Numbered from the stretch's first letter, positions 36,422 to 46,659 are shown. The stretch is 64,000 nt of DNA from Akkermansia muciniphila (GCA_945890645.1 CAMDCV010000002.1:1-64000); one strand, 5' to 3'. The notes: generated by a model not told the origin, from the sequence alone. A program made the numbers and translations.

Positions 36422-37309
36422 TTATTGCCCGTTTTCCAGTTGCGATTTGGTTTTTCGGCGGAATTGTTCATCGCGCATTTTTTTCAGATACTCAAAATAG
36501 CGCTGCTGGGCATCGAGGTCCGGTTGATTCGATGTGGCTTTATTCTGTGGGCCATATTTTTTCCAAGGACCGAAAGGGACTTGCGAATCTTCTACGAAGC
36601 GCCAATGGACTTGGCTGGAATTGGCGATGCCGAGATAGTCACGCACGGCGGGGGAGATGTCGATGCCCGCGCCCCTGTTATTAAGGTTCACAGGGCGCTT
36701 GTCGCCAAACACATACGGCCAGTCATCGACGACAAATGGCCCTACGTCTTCCCACTGAGCATAACACGAGCGGTTGTTAGAATAGACTTGGATCCACCGA
36801 CCCTTCAGCGAAGATTTTCCTCCTTCGCGATCGACGCGGTTAAACCAGGGAACCACTTTACTGGCCTCGGGTCGATAGCCAGTGCGAGTTTTATCATTGT
36901 AGGGAAGGGCGATGTAAAAGGGATTAAGTTTCGGCACGAAATGGCGTGGACGGAACTCTTGCGAGCTATGCGATGCAACGCGCCTCATGGGATCCGGGTC
37001 GTCGTAGCCACCGTAGTTTGCCACCCAATTCATGTCCCAAGAAGAAACATCATTGGGCACTGGGTTATTTTGTCCGGGCAATTCACCAATCCAGAATGCG
37101 GTAGAGGTGATGTTGAGTTTCCACGGATACAAAGTCCGTTCCACTGGGGCGTTCGAAGTGCTTTTCGGGGGAACGACTCTCATGCCGGAGGGAATCACCA
37201 CGCGCGGGGTTGATTGTGCCAGCGTCACTGTGGGCCATGCACAGAGAAACACCACGGCAAGCCATGTCGTGCGGCGCAATTCAGAATATGGAGAGGAGAA
37301 ACAAGGCAT
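36422..37309 (-). CDS. Secreted protein with a double-psi beta-barrel-like region, function unknown
   Basis: 295 aa from the ATG at 37309, giving a signal peptide (about residues 1-31, ending TVTLA|Q). The central region has YAQWEDVGPFVVDDWPYVFG and GAGIDISPAVRDYLGI, which resembles the GPF and D-containing active-site strands of double-psi beta-barrel proteins (RlpA/expansin-like). The C-terminus is a charged helix. Enzymatic activity on peptidoglycan or polysaccharide is possible but unproven. Start-to-start distance to the divergent hisS is about 150 nt. Confidence 0.6.
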   Translation of the reverse strand: MPCFSSPYSELRRTTWLAVVFLCAWPTVTLAQSTPRVVIPSGMRVVPPKSTSNAPVERTLYPWKLNITSTAFWIGELPGQNNPVPNDVSSWDMNWVANYGGYDDPDPMRRVASHSSQEFRPRHFVPKLNPFYIALPYNDKTRTGYRPEASKVVPWFNRVDREGGKSSLKGRWIQVYSNNRSCYAQWEDVGPFVVDDWPYVFGDKRPVNLNNRGAGIDISPAVRDYLGIANSSQVHWRFVEDSQVPFGPWKKYGPQNKATSNQPDLDAQQRYFEYLKKMRDEQFRRKTKSQLENGQ

Positions 37310-37460
37310 GTGGAAAGATCGGGGCGAGTCGGGGAGCGCGTAATGAGGAGGTAAGCATGCCATACGGATCTTGGTGGTTCAAGAGGATTTTCCCTAGCGA
37401 TTCTGTTACCGCAACATCGCCTTGCCACGCAGGCGAATTCCATGCATCCTGCGGCTGTCC

Positions 37461-38756
37461 ATGGCTGTCTCTTCTTTTCAATCGTTGCCCGGATTTCGGG
37501 ATTTTTTGCCCCGTGATTTTGCGGTGCGCCAGTATCTTCAGGAAATGTGGCGTGCCACGGCACGTCGCCATGGGTTTGTGGAATACGAAACTCCGCTGCT
37601 CGAAGACACGGGCTTATATTTGAAAAAATCCGGTGGGGAGTTATCGACGCAATTGTTTCGCTTCGCTGATCAAGGAGGTCGTGACATCACGCTGCGGCCC
37701 GAAGTGACGGCCTCTTTGGCGCGACTCGCCGCGGATCACCAGCGCGATTTCCCGAAGCCATTAAAGTGGTTTGAAATCGGGCAGTGCTTTCGATATGAAA
37801 AACCGCAGAAGGGTCGCGGTCGGGAATTTTTCCAGTTCAATGTCGATATCCTTGGCGAAAGCGCGGCGCAGGCTGATGCTGAATTGCTGGCGGTGGCGAT
37901 CGATACCATGCGCGCGTTTGGATTTGAGAAAGACGATTACCAAGTTCGTGTTTCGGATCGTCAGGCGTGGGCGGATTTTGCCGCCAAGCGTGGCTTGAAT
38001 GCGGAGCAGCTGGCGACGTTTTTGCAGATCGTGGATAAACTCGAACGCGAGCGCCCAGAAGTTTTAGAAGAAAAACTCAGCGCCCTGGGTTTGCAGCTCG
38101 CCGAGGTGAAGGAGTTTATCGCGAATCCCGACAATGCCTCGGAAAACTACCGGACGCTTCTAGCTGATCTAAGGGCACGTGGGCTCGGTGAATTCGTGCG
38201 CTGGGATCTTTCGATTGTGCGCGGGCTCGCTTATTATACAGGGCTGGTGTTTGAAGTATTCGATGCGAAGGCCTCCATGCGTGCAGTAGCAGGGGGGGGG
38301 CGGTATGACACCTTGGTCTCAACGATTTCCGATGGCAAGATCGACCTGCCGGCGACGGGCTTCGCGATGGGCGACTACGTGATCCGCAATTTGATCGAAG
38401 AAACCACTCACGCCTTGATGCAGATGGAAGTCTGGTTGCAGCGGTATCAAGCGGGTTGCGATGTTTATGTGGTCGTGGATCACGAAGAAAAGCGCGCCGA
38501 AGCTCTGCGACTCGTGACCGATCTGCGCACAGCCGGGATATCGGTCGATTTTCCGCTCATGCCGATGAAGTTCAACAAACAACTCCAACGCGCCGAGCAA
38601 GCGGGTGCACGCTTTGCTTTGATTGTGGGCAATGATTTCCCGCAGATGAAGTTGAAAATTTTAGCCACGCGCAGCGATGCGACTGTCGATGCAGAAAACA
38701 TTATCCAAGAAATGATCCATCGCATCCATCGCCCCGATGGGCCATTGCTGGCCTAA
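37461..38756 (+). CDS. hisS: Histidyl-tRNA synthetase
   Basis: 431 aa from the ATG at 37461 (MAVSSFQSLPGFRDFLPRDF). Class II synthetase: motif 2 TLRPEVTASLARL and FEIGQCFRYEKPQKGRGREFFQFNVDILG, histidine-binding boxes RGLAYYTGLVFEVFD and GGGRYDTLV, then the C-terminal anticodon-binding domain. The first histidine box has Ala where RGLDYY is the common form. The GGGRYD box is encoded by a run of nine Gs. HisZ was considered, but the well-formed anticodon domain favours a true synthetase. Confidence 0.9.
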   Translation: MAVSSFQSLPGFRDFLPRDFAVRQYLQEMWRATARRHGFVEYETPLLEDTGLYLKKSGGELSTQLFRFADQGGRDITLRPEVTASLARLAADHQRDFPKPLKWFEIGQCFRYEKPQKGRGREFFQFNVDILGESAAQADAELLAVAIDTMRAFGFEKDDYQVRVSDRQAWADFAAKRGLNAEQLATFLQIVDKLERERPEVLEEKLSALGLQLAEVKEFIANPDNASENYRTLLADLRARGLGEFVRWDLSIVRGLAYYTGLVFEVFDAKASMRAVAGGGRYDTLVSTISDGKIDLPATGFAMGDYVIRNLIEETTHALMQMEVWLQRYQAGCDVYVVVDHEEKRAEALRLVTDLRTAGISVDFPLMPMKFNKQLQRAEQAGARFALIVGNDFPQMKLKILATRSDATVDAENIIQEMIHRIHRPDGPLLA

Positions 38757-38763
38757 CACAATT

Positions 38764-39219
38764 ATGCCCTCGGCCACCATCTCCCAAGTCATGCCATGCT
38801 CCGCCGAGGAGGTGTTTGCGTTGTTGCATGATTATTCGCGTCGTTTGGAGTGGGATACGCTGTTGAAAGAAGCCCGATTGACGCGTGGCCATACCATTGC
38901 AGAAAAAGGCGCGACGTCCCTCTGTGTGGGGAAGCCGTTTTTTGGCATGATCGGCATCGAAACACGCTACCTCACTTTTACGCCGGGAGTCGTGGCAGCG
39001 GTTGAGATGATCAATTCTCCACCCTTTTTCGCGCATTTTGCGGCAAGCATTCGTCATCAAAATACTGAGCAGGGATCGCTGCTGACGTATCGGTTTCAGT
39101 TCACGGCCCGTCCACGATGGTTGCGTTGGATATTGCATCCCTTCATGCGAATCGCACTGGCCTATGAGACCAAAAAGCGTCTGGAGGCACTGGCGGGGTT
39201 TTTGGGGAAAAGAGATTGA
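38764..39219 (+). CDS. SRPBCC-superfamily (polyketide cyclase/START-like) protein
   Basis: 151 aa from the ATG at 38764, 7 nt after hisS, so probably cotranscribed. The START-like pattern MPCSAEEVFALLHDYSRRLEWDTLLKEAR at the N-terminus and LLTYRFQFTARPRWLRWILHPFMRIALAYETKKRLEALAGFL at the C-terminus fit the SRPBCC fold, which binds hydrophobic ligands in a deep pocket. The ligand is unknown. Confidence 0.75.
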   Translation: MPSATISQVMPCSAEEVFALLHDYSRRLEWDTLLKEARLTRGHTIAEKGATSLCVGKPFFGMIGIETRYLTFTPGVVAAVEMINSPPFFAHFAASIRHQNTEQGSLLTYRFQFTARPRWLRWILHPFMRIALAYETKKRLEALAGFLGKRD

Positions 39220-39234
39220 AATCGTGTGTAGAGT

Positions 39235-39441
39235 GTGTATCTTGCGGTGGTGACGAGCAGGGAGATCATACAGCGACTGAAAGCCGATGGTTGGCAGTTA
39301 GTGAATGTTCGAGGTTCTCACCATCAATATAAGCATCCCACGCGAGCTGGAAGAGTTACGGTGCCGCACCCTAAGAAAGATTTTCCGAAAGGCACATTGC
39401 GTAGCGTTTTTCAACAAGCGGGATGGAAATGGCCACCCTAA
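39235..39441 (+). CDS. hicA: HicA-family toxin (mRNA interferase)
   Basis: 68 aa from a GTG; nearer GTGs at 39247 and 39250 would give the usual short N-terminus before SREIIQRLKADGW. The double-stranded-RNA-binding-like fold and catalytic His (RGSHHQYKHP) and the GRVTVPHPKKDFPKGTLRSVFQQAGW tail are diagnostic of HicA, which cleaves mRNA. The HicB antitoxin begins 4 nt downstream. Confidence 0.92.
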   Translation: MYLAVVTSREIIQRLKADGWQLVNVRGSHHQYKHPTRAGRVTVPHPKKDFPKGTLRSVFQQAGWKWPP

Positions 39442-39445
39442 TATT

Positions 39446-39853
39446 ATGAAATTTCCTATCATCATCCATAAAGATCCCAATTCTGATCACGGCGTGACTG
39501 TTCCTGATTTGCCTGGATGCTTTTCGGCGGGAAGCACCGTTGACGAGGCCTTATCGAATGCGATTGAAGCCATCGAATGCCACATTGAGGGCATGTTACA
39601 GGATGGTGAAAATGTGCCGATTCCTCGGACCGTCGAGCATTATAGCACGCAGAAACAATTTCGTGGCGGTGTCTGGGCCTTAGTGGAAGTGGATGTGACA
39701 AAGCTCTCTGGCAAAGCCAAACGGGTGAATATTACCTTGCCCGAACGAATGCTTGTTCAAATCGATGCCTTTGCTGCGCGTCGTGGCGAGACACGTTCAG
39801 GATTGTTGGCGACGGCGGCGATGGAATACGTGGCAGCTCATGGCAAGGATTGA
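39446..39853 (+). CDS. hicB: HicB-family antitoxin
   Basis: 135 aa from the ATG at 39446. The N-terminal partial RNase H fold reads MKFPIIIHKDPNSDHGVTVPDLPGCFSAGSTVDEAL, the HicB hallmark that caps HicA. The C-terminal VNITLPERMLVQIDAFAARRGETRSGLLATAAMEY is a ribbon-helix-helix DNA-binding domain, so the pair should autoregulate. The longer ORF-track start overlaps hicA and is not used. Confidence 0.93.
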   Translation: MKFPIIIHKDPNSDHGVTVPDLPGCFSAGSTVDEALSNAIEAIECHIEGMLQDGENVPIPRTVEHYSTQKQFRGGVWALVEVDVTKLSGKAKRVNITLPERMLVQIDAFAARRGETRSGLLATAAMEYVAAHGKD

Positions 39854-39915
39854 GGTTATCCAGTTTTCTTTTTGCGCAATACCCAAGATTTCTCCTTCCC
39901 ATTCGTTCAAGCATC

Positions 39916-40317
39916 ATGAAGATGTTGCAATATGCGTTGGTAAGTATTTTTTCTATTGTGATCGTGATTCTAGCCACTGCTGGTCCTAAGCCTATCGTGT
40001 ATCATAAACGACCTATCCCTTATGTTCATTTATCAGCAATGTCATACGGTAAAAAAATGTGCTTGGAGCAAGCGATCCCGGTAGTGACAGTGAATCGCGA
40101 GCGGCGATGGTTTATGAATGGCATTGAAATTCGATCGTTTGATCAAATGGAGAAACTTTTACTAGAACAACGCAATTCCCAACTGGAACGTAACAGAAAA
40201 GCATATGTCAGGTGTCGTATCGACCACGGTTGTCCGGCTCGGGATTTTCTTGATATCCATGCGCTGGCGAATGCGTGTGGCTTCGATGGTATTATGGTGG
40301 CGGGGACGGTAGAGTAA
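39916..40317 (+). CDS. Small membrane-anchored ExbD/TolR-domain-like protein
   Basis: 133 aa from the ATG at 39916. An N-terminal membrane helix (about 4-22), then a domain whose order of strands and spacing resembles ExbD/TolR: VVTVNRERRWFMNGIEIRSFDQMEKLL, then KAYVRCRIDHGCPARDFLDIHALANACGFDGIMVAGT. The proton-path Asp of ExbD is absent from the helix and no ExbB lies nearby. I infer an ExbD-fold relative without motor function. A terminator follows. Confidence 0.5.
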   Translation: MKMLQYALVSIFSIVIVILATAGPKPIVYHKRPIPYVHLSAMSYGKKMCLEQAIPVVTVNRERRWFMNGIEIRSFDQMEKLLLEQRNSQLERNRKAYVRCRIDHGCPARDFLDIHALANACGFDGIMVAGTVE

Positions 40318-40344
40318 GTTTGGAGCAACAGGTATCCCCCAAAC

Positions 40345-40376
40345 AACGCAAAAATCCATTGATTTTTTTGCGTTTT
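40345..40376 (+). terminator. A/T-rich hairpin terminator before aspS
   Basis: AACGCAAAAATC pairs with GATTTTTTTGCGTT (two extra Ts) around a short loop and is followed by TTC. It lies about 30 nt after the ExbD-like gene and 30 nt before aspS. Confidence 0.6.
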
Positions 40377-40407
40377 CAGTCTTTAACACCCGTCCACCAA
40401 ACGAATC

Positions 40408-42186
40408 ATGCGAACACATCACTGCAACCAACTCCGCCTTTCTGACATCGATCAATCCGTGACTCTGATCGGTTGGGTGAATTCGGCTCGCGACCATGGT
40501 GGGGTGATTTTCGCTGACTTGCGCGACCGCGAGGGCCTGACGCAGTTGGTGTTTCGTCCAGAAGAGGACGCCGCCTTGGCGGAACTTTCGCATACTTTAC
40601 GCGATGAAGACGTGATTCAGGTTACGGGCCGCGTTTCCAAGCGTCTCGATGGCACGACCAATGAAAAAATCGACACCGGTGAAATTGAGATCATCGCCAC
40701 GGCCCTGAACATCATCAACAAGGCCGATGTCTTGCCGTTTCAGCTCGATAAGGAGCTGTCGAACGAAGACCTGCGCATGAAGTATCGCTACCTCGACATC
40801 CGCCGTCCGCGCATGACGAACAACCTGCGCACCCGCCACCGTGTCACCAAAAGCTCGCGCGATTTCCTCGACGAGCAGGGCTTTTGCGAAATCGAAACAC
40901 CGATTCTGTCGAAGTCCACGCCAGAAGGCGCGCGCGACTTCCTCGTGCCGTCGCGTTTGCAGCCAGGCAGCTTCTACGCATTGCCGCAGGCTCCGCAGCA
41001 GTACAAGCAGTTGCTGATGGTCGGTGGCATTGAAAAGTATTTCCAAATCGCCAAGTGCTTCCGCGATGAAGACCTGCGTGCCGACCGTCAACCGGAGTTC
41101 ACGCAGATCGATATCGAGTCATCGTTCGTGGGGCAGGAAGACATTCTCGCTTTGGTCGAGGGCTTGATCGGCCGCATTTTCCGCGAGGCGAAAGGCGTCA
41201 CGATCCCGACCTCCTTCGAGCGCATGACATGGCGTGAGGCCATGAACGTCTATGGTTCCGATAAGCCTGACCGTCGTTTCGGCTACCACATCAAGGACCT
41301 CGGTGCGGTGTTTGCGGAATCGACCTTCAAAGTTTTTTCCGGCGCGCTGCAAGCTGGTGGCGTGATCAAGGCGATCAATGTGAAAGGATTTTCCAACATC
41401 AGCACCGGTCAGGTCGAGGCGCTTACACAGGTCGCGATCCAGCACGGTGCGAAAGGCTTGGCCTACATCCAAGTGCGCGGCGAAACCGTCGATACCTGGC
41501 GCTCACCGATCACCAAGTTCCTCAGCGAAAGCGAGATCGCGGCGATGAAAGAGGCGCTCCACATCGAAACCGGCGACCTGATTTTGTTCGGGGCTGGACC
41601 GTGGGAGCAAGTCTGCGAAATTCTCGGTCGTGTGCGTTTGGCCTGTGCGGACATGCAGAAGTTGTTAGAGAATAACACCGAGTTGAATTTCCTGTGGGTC
41701 ACCGAATTCCCGTTGCTGGCCTTTGATGAAGAAAGCAATCGCTATGTCGCCGTGCACCATCCGTTCACGCGTCCGATCAAAGAAGACGAAGACAAATTGT
41801 TGAAGGGCGAGCTTTCGGTCGATCTTCGCGCCAATGCCTATGACGTCGTTCTCAACGGCCACGAGCTGGGCGGTGGTTCCATCCGGATTCACGAAGCACC
41901 ACTGCAGTCGGCAATGTTCAAAGCCTTGGGAATTTCCGAAGAGCAGGCGTCGGAAGAGTTTGGTCATATTCTCGATGCCTTCCGTTTCGGCGCACCGCCG
42001 CACGGTGGTCTGGCGCTTGGCTTGGATCGATTGGTGATGTTGATTTGCGGGGAACATTCGATCCGGGAAGTGATCGCCTTTCCGAAAAACAACAAAGGCA
42101 ACGACCTGATGAGCCAGTCGCCCGCCGAAGTGGATCCCAAACAATTGCGCGATCTCCGCATTCAGACGACTGCGAAGAAGGCGTAA
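40408..42186 (+). CDS. aspS: Aspartyl-tRNA synthetase
   Basis: 592 aa, bacterial type. N-terminal OB-fold anticodon domain (TLIGWVNSARDHGGVIFADLRDREG), class II core with FLVPSRLQPGSFYALPQAPQQYKQLLMVGG and FRDEDLRADRQPEFTQIDIE (motif 2), the bacterial GAD insertion (about 290-400) and motif 3 GLALGLDRLVMLICGEHSIREVIAFPKN. Whether it is discriminating or also makes Asp-tRNA-Asn cannot be settled by eye. No Shine-Dalgarno precedes the ATG. Confidence 0.97.
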   Translation: MRTHHCNQLRLSDIDQSVTLIGWVNSARDHGGVIFADLRDREGLTQLVFRPEEDAALAELSHTLRDEDVIQVTGRVSKRLDGTTNEKIDTGEIEIIATALNIINKADVLPFQLDKELSNEDLRMKYRYLDIRRPRMTNNLRTRHRVTKSSRDFLDEQGFCEIETPILSKSTPEGARDFLVPSRLQPGSFYALPQAPQQYKQLLMVGGIEKYFQIAKCFRDEDLRADRQPEFTQIDIESSFVGQEDILALVEGLIGRIFREAKGVTIPTSFERMTWREAMNVYGSDKPDRRFGYHIKDLGAVFAESTFKVFSGALQAGGVIKAINVKGFSNISTGQVEALTQVAIQHGAKGLAYIQVRGETVDTWRSPITKFLSESEIAAMKEALHIETGDLILFGAGPWEQVCEILGRVRLACADMQKLLENNTELNFLWVTEFPLLAFDEESNRYVAVHHPFTRPIKEDEDKLLKGELSVDLRANAYDVVLNGHELGGGSIRIHEAPLQSAMFKALGISEEQASEEFGHILDAFRFGAPPHGGLALGLDRLVMLICGEHSIREVIAFPKNNKGNDLMSQSPAEVDPKQLRDLRIQTTAKKA

Positions 42187-42192
42187 AGTGGC

Positions 42193-42209
42193 GGCGGCAT
42201 CTTGCCGCC
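42193..42209 (+). terminator. GC-rich hairpin after aspS
   Basis: Seven-base-pair stem GGCGGCA/TGCCGCC with a TCT loop, 7 nt after the aspS stop. There is no T-run, so termination would be weak or factor-assisted. Confidence 0.4.
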
Positions 42210-42250
42210 TAGCCTGTTGTATTCAGTAATTGAATGTTGAAATTTGGCAT

Positions 42251-42300
42251 GCGGGCGAGATCCTACATCGCTAAAGCTACGAAGGACAGGCTGCCCGCGC
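42251..42300. repeat. Imperfect inverted intergenic repeat, copy 2
   Basis: GCGGGC...GCCCGC brackets TCCTACATCG - CTAAAG - CTACGAAGGA. On the minus strand it reads CCTTCGTAG...CGATGTAGGATCTCGCC, sharing blocks with 20237-20280. Confidence 0.4.
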
Positions 42301-42373
42301 CACGGATTGAATAACTTCGAAAGCTTTCTTGTCATATGGCTGGTCTCCATTACACTGAGACCATCTACTGATT

Positions 42374-43096
42374 ATGAAAACTGCGATTTGTCTGCTGTGC
42401 TCCGTTTTATCTCTATACGTATTTGCCCAAGAAGCGCCAAATGCGGAGCAGATCATCGGCGGTGCGAAAATGGTTGCCTCCCTTCAGCAGGCCGATCTGG
42501 AAGGTAATATGACACGTGGTCGCGATAAAGTTCCTGTGGCCTTATTTCTGCGCAATCATGATATTCAGTTTCAGTATTACGAAAATAAAGCGTGGCAGAA
42601 ATTCCATCTTCGTATGAAGGATGACGTTTGTGACCTCTTTGAAATGATCAACAACAAAGAGTCGAAATTTCCGATAAACAAACTCGCTACTCCGATTGCA
42701 GGCACCGACCTTTCCTATGAGGATCTGGCCATGCGATTCTTTTATTGGAAAAAGCCGATTCTGCTAGGTGCAGAGCGGGTGGGTGTCCACAACTGTTGGA
42801 AAATCCGCCTGAACAACCCTGGTCAAGGCGGGGCCTATCAAGTGATGTATGTGTGGGTGCACCAAAAGTATGGTGCCTTCATGAAAATCGAGGGCTTCAA
42901 TCGTCAGGGACAAATCCTCAAACGTTTCGAAGTCACCGATGTGATGAACATTGGCAAAAATGCCGAAGGTGTGGAAATCTACACGCTCAAGCAAATGAAT
43001 GTCAGCACGATGAATCCCGCCAACAGTCGGGCGGTTTCGCAGACAAAGTTAATTTTCAATCAACCGGCATTGGTCGCTCCGAAAGGGCCTCGATGA
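42374..43096 (+). CDS. Outer-membrane lipoprotein-sorting (LolA-like) protein
   Basis: 240 aa with a signal peptide (MKTAICLLCSVLSLYVFA|Q). The segment IAGTDLSYEDLAMRFFYWKKPILLG is characteristic of the LolA-like family annotated as outer membrane lipoprotein-sorting protein, a half-barrel that carries hydrophobic molecules across the periplasm. It is distinct from classical LolA and often stands near lipid exporters; none is seen beside it here. It converges on the two membrane-protein paralogues. Confidence 0.75.
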   Translation: MKTAICLLCSVLSLYVFAQEAPNAEQIIGGAKMVASLQQADLEGNMTRGRDKVPVALFLRNHDIQFQYYENKAWQKFHLRMKDDVCDLFEMINNKESKFPINKLATPIAGTDLSYEDLAMRFFYWKKPILLGAERVGVHNCWKIRLNNPGQGGAYQVMYVWVHQKYGAFMKIEGFNRQGQILKRFEVTDVMNIGKNAEGVEIYTLKQMNVSTMNPANSRAVSQTKLIFNQPALVAPKGPR

Positions 43097-43140
43097 TATT
43101 TGGCACTCAGCTTCTTGTCTATCTGCAGCCGAATATTTTG

Positions 43141-43635
43141 TTAGGTTGCATGGGAAACTTCCTGAGTTTCGTTTTGGAAGAGTAGTAGAGCTAGGGCGGC
43201 GGTGAGGAAGTTGAGAGAAATACATAGGTGGATCACCATGGCTGATCGATTCATTTCCACGCCTCTAGTGATAAAGTAAATGAATACGCCCAAACCAATC
43301 AACATCATAGTGGCGGGGATTAAACGCAAAAGGGCGGAAGCCTGCCACAGTTTCCATGCGGGCAGTAAACTGAAACTGATGAGAGCGAGAAGAATCATGA
43401 GCACGTAAGCCATAGCCGCTAAGATTTCATGGAACCCGAGATGGGATGTGCCGATGCTGATCAGGTTTTTATAAATATTGGGCCAGAACACGGCTGCCAT
43501 GGTTTGTCTATTAGTATCATAAAGAATATCGATGGGCAGAAAATTCCATGTGATGAACAAGCCTAACGAAACCAATCCCACGAACATCGCGATCCTATTG
43601 CGGGTGGTACGGGGGAAGAAGTTGTTAGATTGCAT
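43141..43635 (-). CDS. Four-helix membrane protein, tandem paralogue B
   Basis: 164 aa with four hydrophobic segments (about 15-33, 72-92, 101-121, 132-152). It starts MQSNNFFPRTTRNRIAMFVGL, nearly the same as its upstream neighbour (MHSNGWFPRSTRNRLAMLVGL), and ends in the shared pattern NFLTAALALLLFQNET. The two genes overlap by 11 nt and are a local duplication. No family is recognised. Confidence 0.68.
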   Translation of the reverse strand: MQSNNFFPRTTRNRIAMFVGLVSLGLFITWNFLPIDILYDTNRQTMAAVFWPNIYKNLISIGTSHLGFHEILAAMAYVLMILLALISFSLLPAWKLWQASALLRLIPATMMLIGLGVFIYFITRGVEMNRSAMVIHLCISLNFLTAALALLLFQNETQEVSHAT

Positions 43636-44107
43636 GGGGAGCGTCAGGGGATTCGTTTTTGAAGATCAGGAGGGCGAGGGCGGTGGTCAGGAAATTGACG
43701 GTAACAAATCGGACTTGATGTAAATAAATGCTGTCTTGATAAAAAACCATATAAACTATGCAAATAATAAAGCCGATCAACATCAAGATGGCGGCAATGT
43801 TTCGGAGCAAGCCAGACGACTGCCAAATTTTCCACGCGGGAATGATGGCTACTGTTAATAATAGTAGAAGGGGAAGTAAGATGGAGACGATTTTTTTAAA
43901 AGTATCACCTAAACCATTCATTGCTTGGTGAATTGATAGGGTTTCTTCTATGCATTCACCCCATAACAAACGCCCAAATGGAAAATAATCAATGAAGCCA
44001 TATACAGGCATCAGATTCCACGTAATGAGTGAAATTAGGGCAGTAAGTCCCACCAGCATCGCGAGGCGATTGCGAGTGCTGCGGGGGAACCAGCCATTGG
44101 AGTGCAT
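43625..44107 (-). CDS. Four-helix membrane protein, tandem paralogue A
   Basis: 160 aa from the ATG at 44107; the ORF-track start reaches back into the divergent sugar gene and is not used. Four hydrophobic segments, the conserved IPAWKIWQSSGLLRNIAAILMLIG block and NFLTTALALLIFKNES end match paralogue B. The function is unknown. Its start faces the mutarotase-like gene across about 85 nt. Confidence 0.68.
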   Translation of the reverse strand: MHSNGWFPRSTRNRLAMLVGLTALISLITWNLMPVYGFIDYFPFGRLLWGECIEETLSIHQAMNGLGDTFKKIVSILLPLLLLLTVAIIPAWKIWQSSGLLRNIAAILMLIGFIICIVYMVFYQDSIYLHQVRFVTVNFLTTALALLIFKNESPDAPHAI

Positions 44108-44191
44108 AAGCGTATGATTACGGTTATCCGTATGTCGACAAGTCGAATTTTTTGATTGGCGGAAATGCGGGAAATCGATTGGATCGGGTGC

Positions 44192-45298
44192 ATGGAGATC
44201 ATTCATGGTAGCGCTAGTTTTTTTGTCAGCACCGCGGAGGTGGATTTTGCGGTAACCGAGCAAGGCGGACACCTGGCGCCGGTGGATTTTTATTTTGAGG
44301 ACTATGCGGTGTCGCCGTATGCGCTGGCACCGTGGGAGCCAGCGCAGGTGGATGCATCGTTGCCGCCTTTGTTGACACAATTGCGCGGGGATTTTTTCTG
44401 TTTGCCCTTCGCGGGACAGGCGGGTGGTCCGCCGCATGGCGATACCGCCAATGCGAAGTGGAGTTTGGTCGAGCAGGGCGAGCGTTCCTTGGTGTTAGAG
44501 ATGAAGCAAACCGATAGCGGGGCCTCGGTGGTGAAGCGCATTGAAGTTCGTGAGGGGCAGCAGGCGCTATACACCGAGCACGTGGTGTCGGGCTTGGTCG
44601 GAGATTGGAATTATGGCAATCACCCGATTCTTGATTTTTCCGAACTCGCCGAAGGGCAGGGGAGATTAGCGGTGAGTCCGTTCAGTTGGGCATCGGTCTA
44701 TGATGGCGTGTTTGCGAATCCGGCGACAGGAGAAACGGGTCGCTTGCAGGAAAGTGCGCAATTTTCCTGCCTGAAAGCCGTCCCTTGCAAGAATGGTTCC
44801 ACGCTGGATCTCACGCATTATCCGACCGCGCCGGGGCATGAGGACTTGGTGATGATGGTGAATGAATCTCCCACTCCCAAACAACCCTTCGCCTGGACGG
44901 CGGCGACCTTCGACGACTATGTGTGGTTCTCGTTGAAAAATGCGTTAGATTTTCCGGCGACTCTTTTCTGGATCTCGAATGGTGGTCGCAGTGCCCATCC
45001 GTGGGAAAATCGACACGTCGGGCGCGTCGGGCTGGAAGAGGTGTGCGGGCATTTTTGCAATGGCCTCGAAGCCTCACGCGAGAACCGACTCGCGGCATTC
45101 GGCATCCCGACCACTCGTCGATTTGAAGAGGGAGAAATCGTTCGTTTGCCCATCATTCAGGGCGTGGCCTTGGTCGAGCCGGGCTTCGGTCAGGTGACGG
45201 CCATCCAGCCGCTTGATGATCATACGATTACGATCACGGGGGAAAACGGTGCCTTTGTGCATGCGAAAATCGACTGGAAAGAGTTTCTGTTAGCCTGA
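44192..45298 (+). CDS. Galactose-mutarotase-fold (aldose 1-epimerase-like) protein
   Basis: 368 aa from the ATG at 44192; an ATG at 44165 is near but less likely. The order EQGGHLAPVDFYF, DFFCLPFAG, then beta-rich strands and WNYGNHPILDF resembles the galactose mutarotase supersandwich, though the classical catalytic His/Glu set is not clear by eye. First gene of a plus-strand sugar cluster that continues with a cupin isomerase, a TIM-barrel isomerase and a Gfo/Idh/MocA dehydrogenase, so a carbohydrate role is likely. Confidence 0.62.
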   Translation: MEIIHGSASFFVSTAEVDFAVTEQGGHLAPVDFYFEDYAVSPYALAPWEPAQVDASLPPLLTQLRGDFFCLPFAGQAGGPPHGDTANAKWSLVEQGERSLVLEMKQTDSGASVVKRIEVREGQQALYTEHVVSGLVGDWNYGNHPILDFSELAEGQGRLAVSPFSWASVYDGVFANPATGETGRLQESAQFSCLKAVPCKNGSTLDLTHYPTAPGHEDLVMMVNESPTPKQPFAWTAATFDDYVWFSLKNALDFPATLFWISNGGRSAHPWENRHVGRVGLEEVCGHFCNGLEASRENRLAAFGIPTTRRFEEGEIVRLPIIQGVALVEPGFGQVTAIQPLDDHTITITGENGAFVHAKIDWKEFLLA

Positions 45299-45396
45299 AT
45301 TTTTGCAGAGAATTTCTTGCAAAATCCGCCCCAGAACGTAAACCCATGCCTGTAAGATTGCGTCTCTTCTGACGTATCAGCTTTTTCTTCACCCGT

Positions 45397-46659
<1,263 letters not shown>

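Noticed and set aside
38292-38300. Run of nine Gs, considered as a phase-variation tract
   Set aside because: It encodes the conserved GGGRYD box of the essential HisRS, so length change would be lethal and the run is explained by codon choice.
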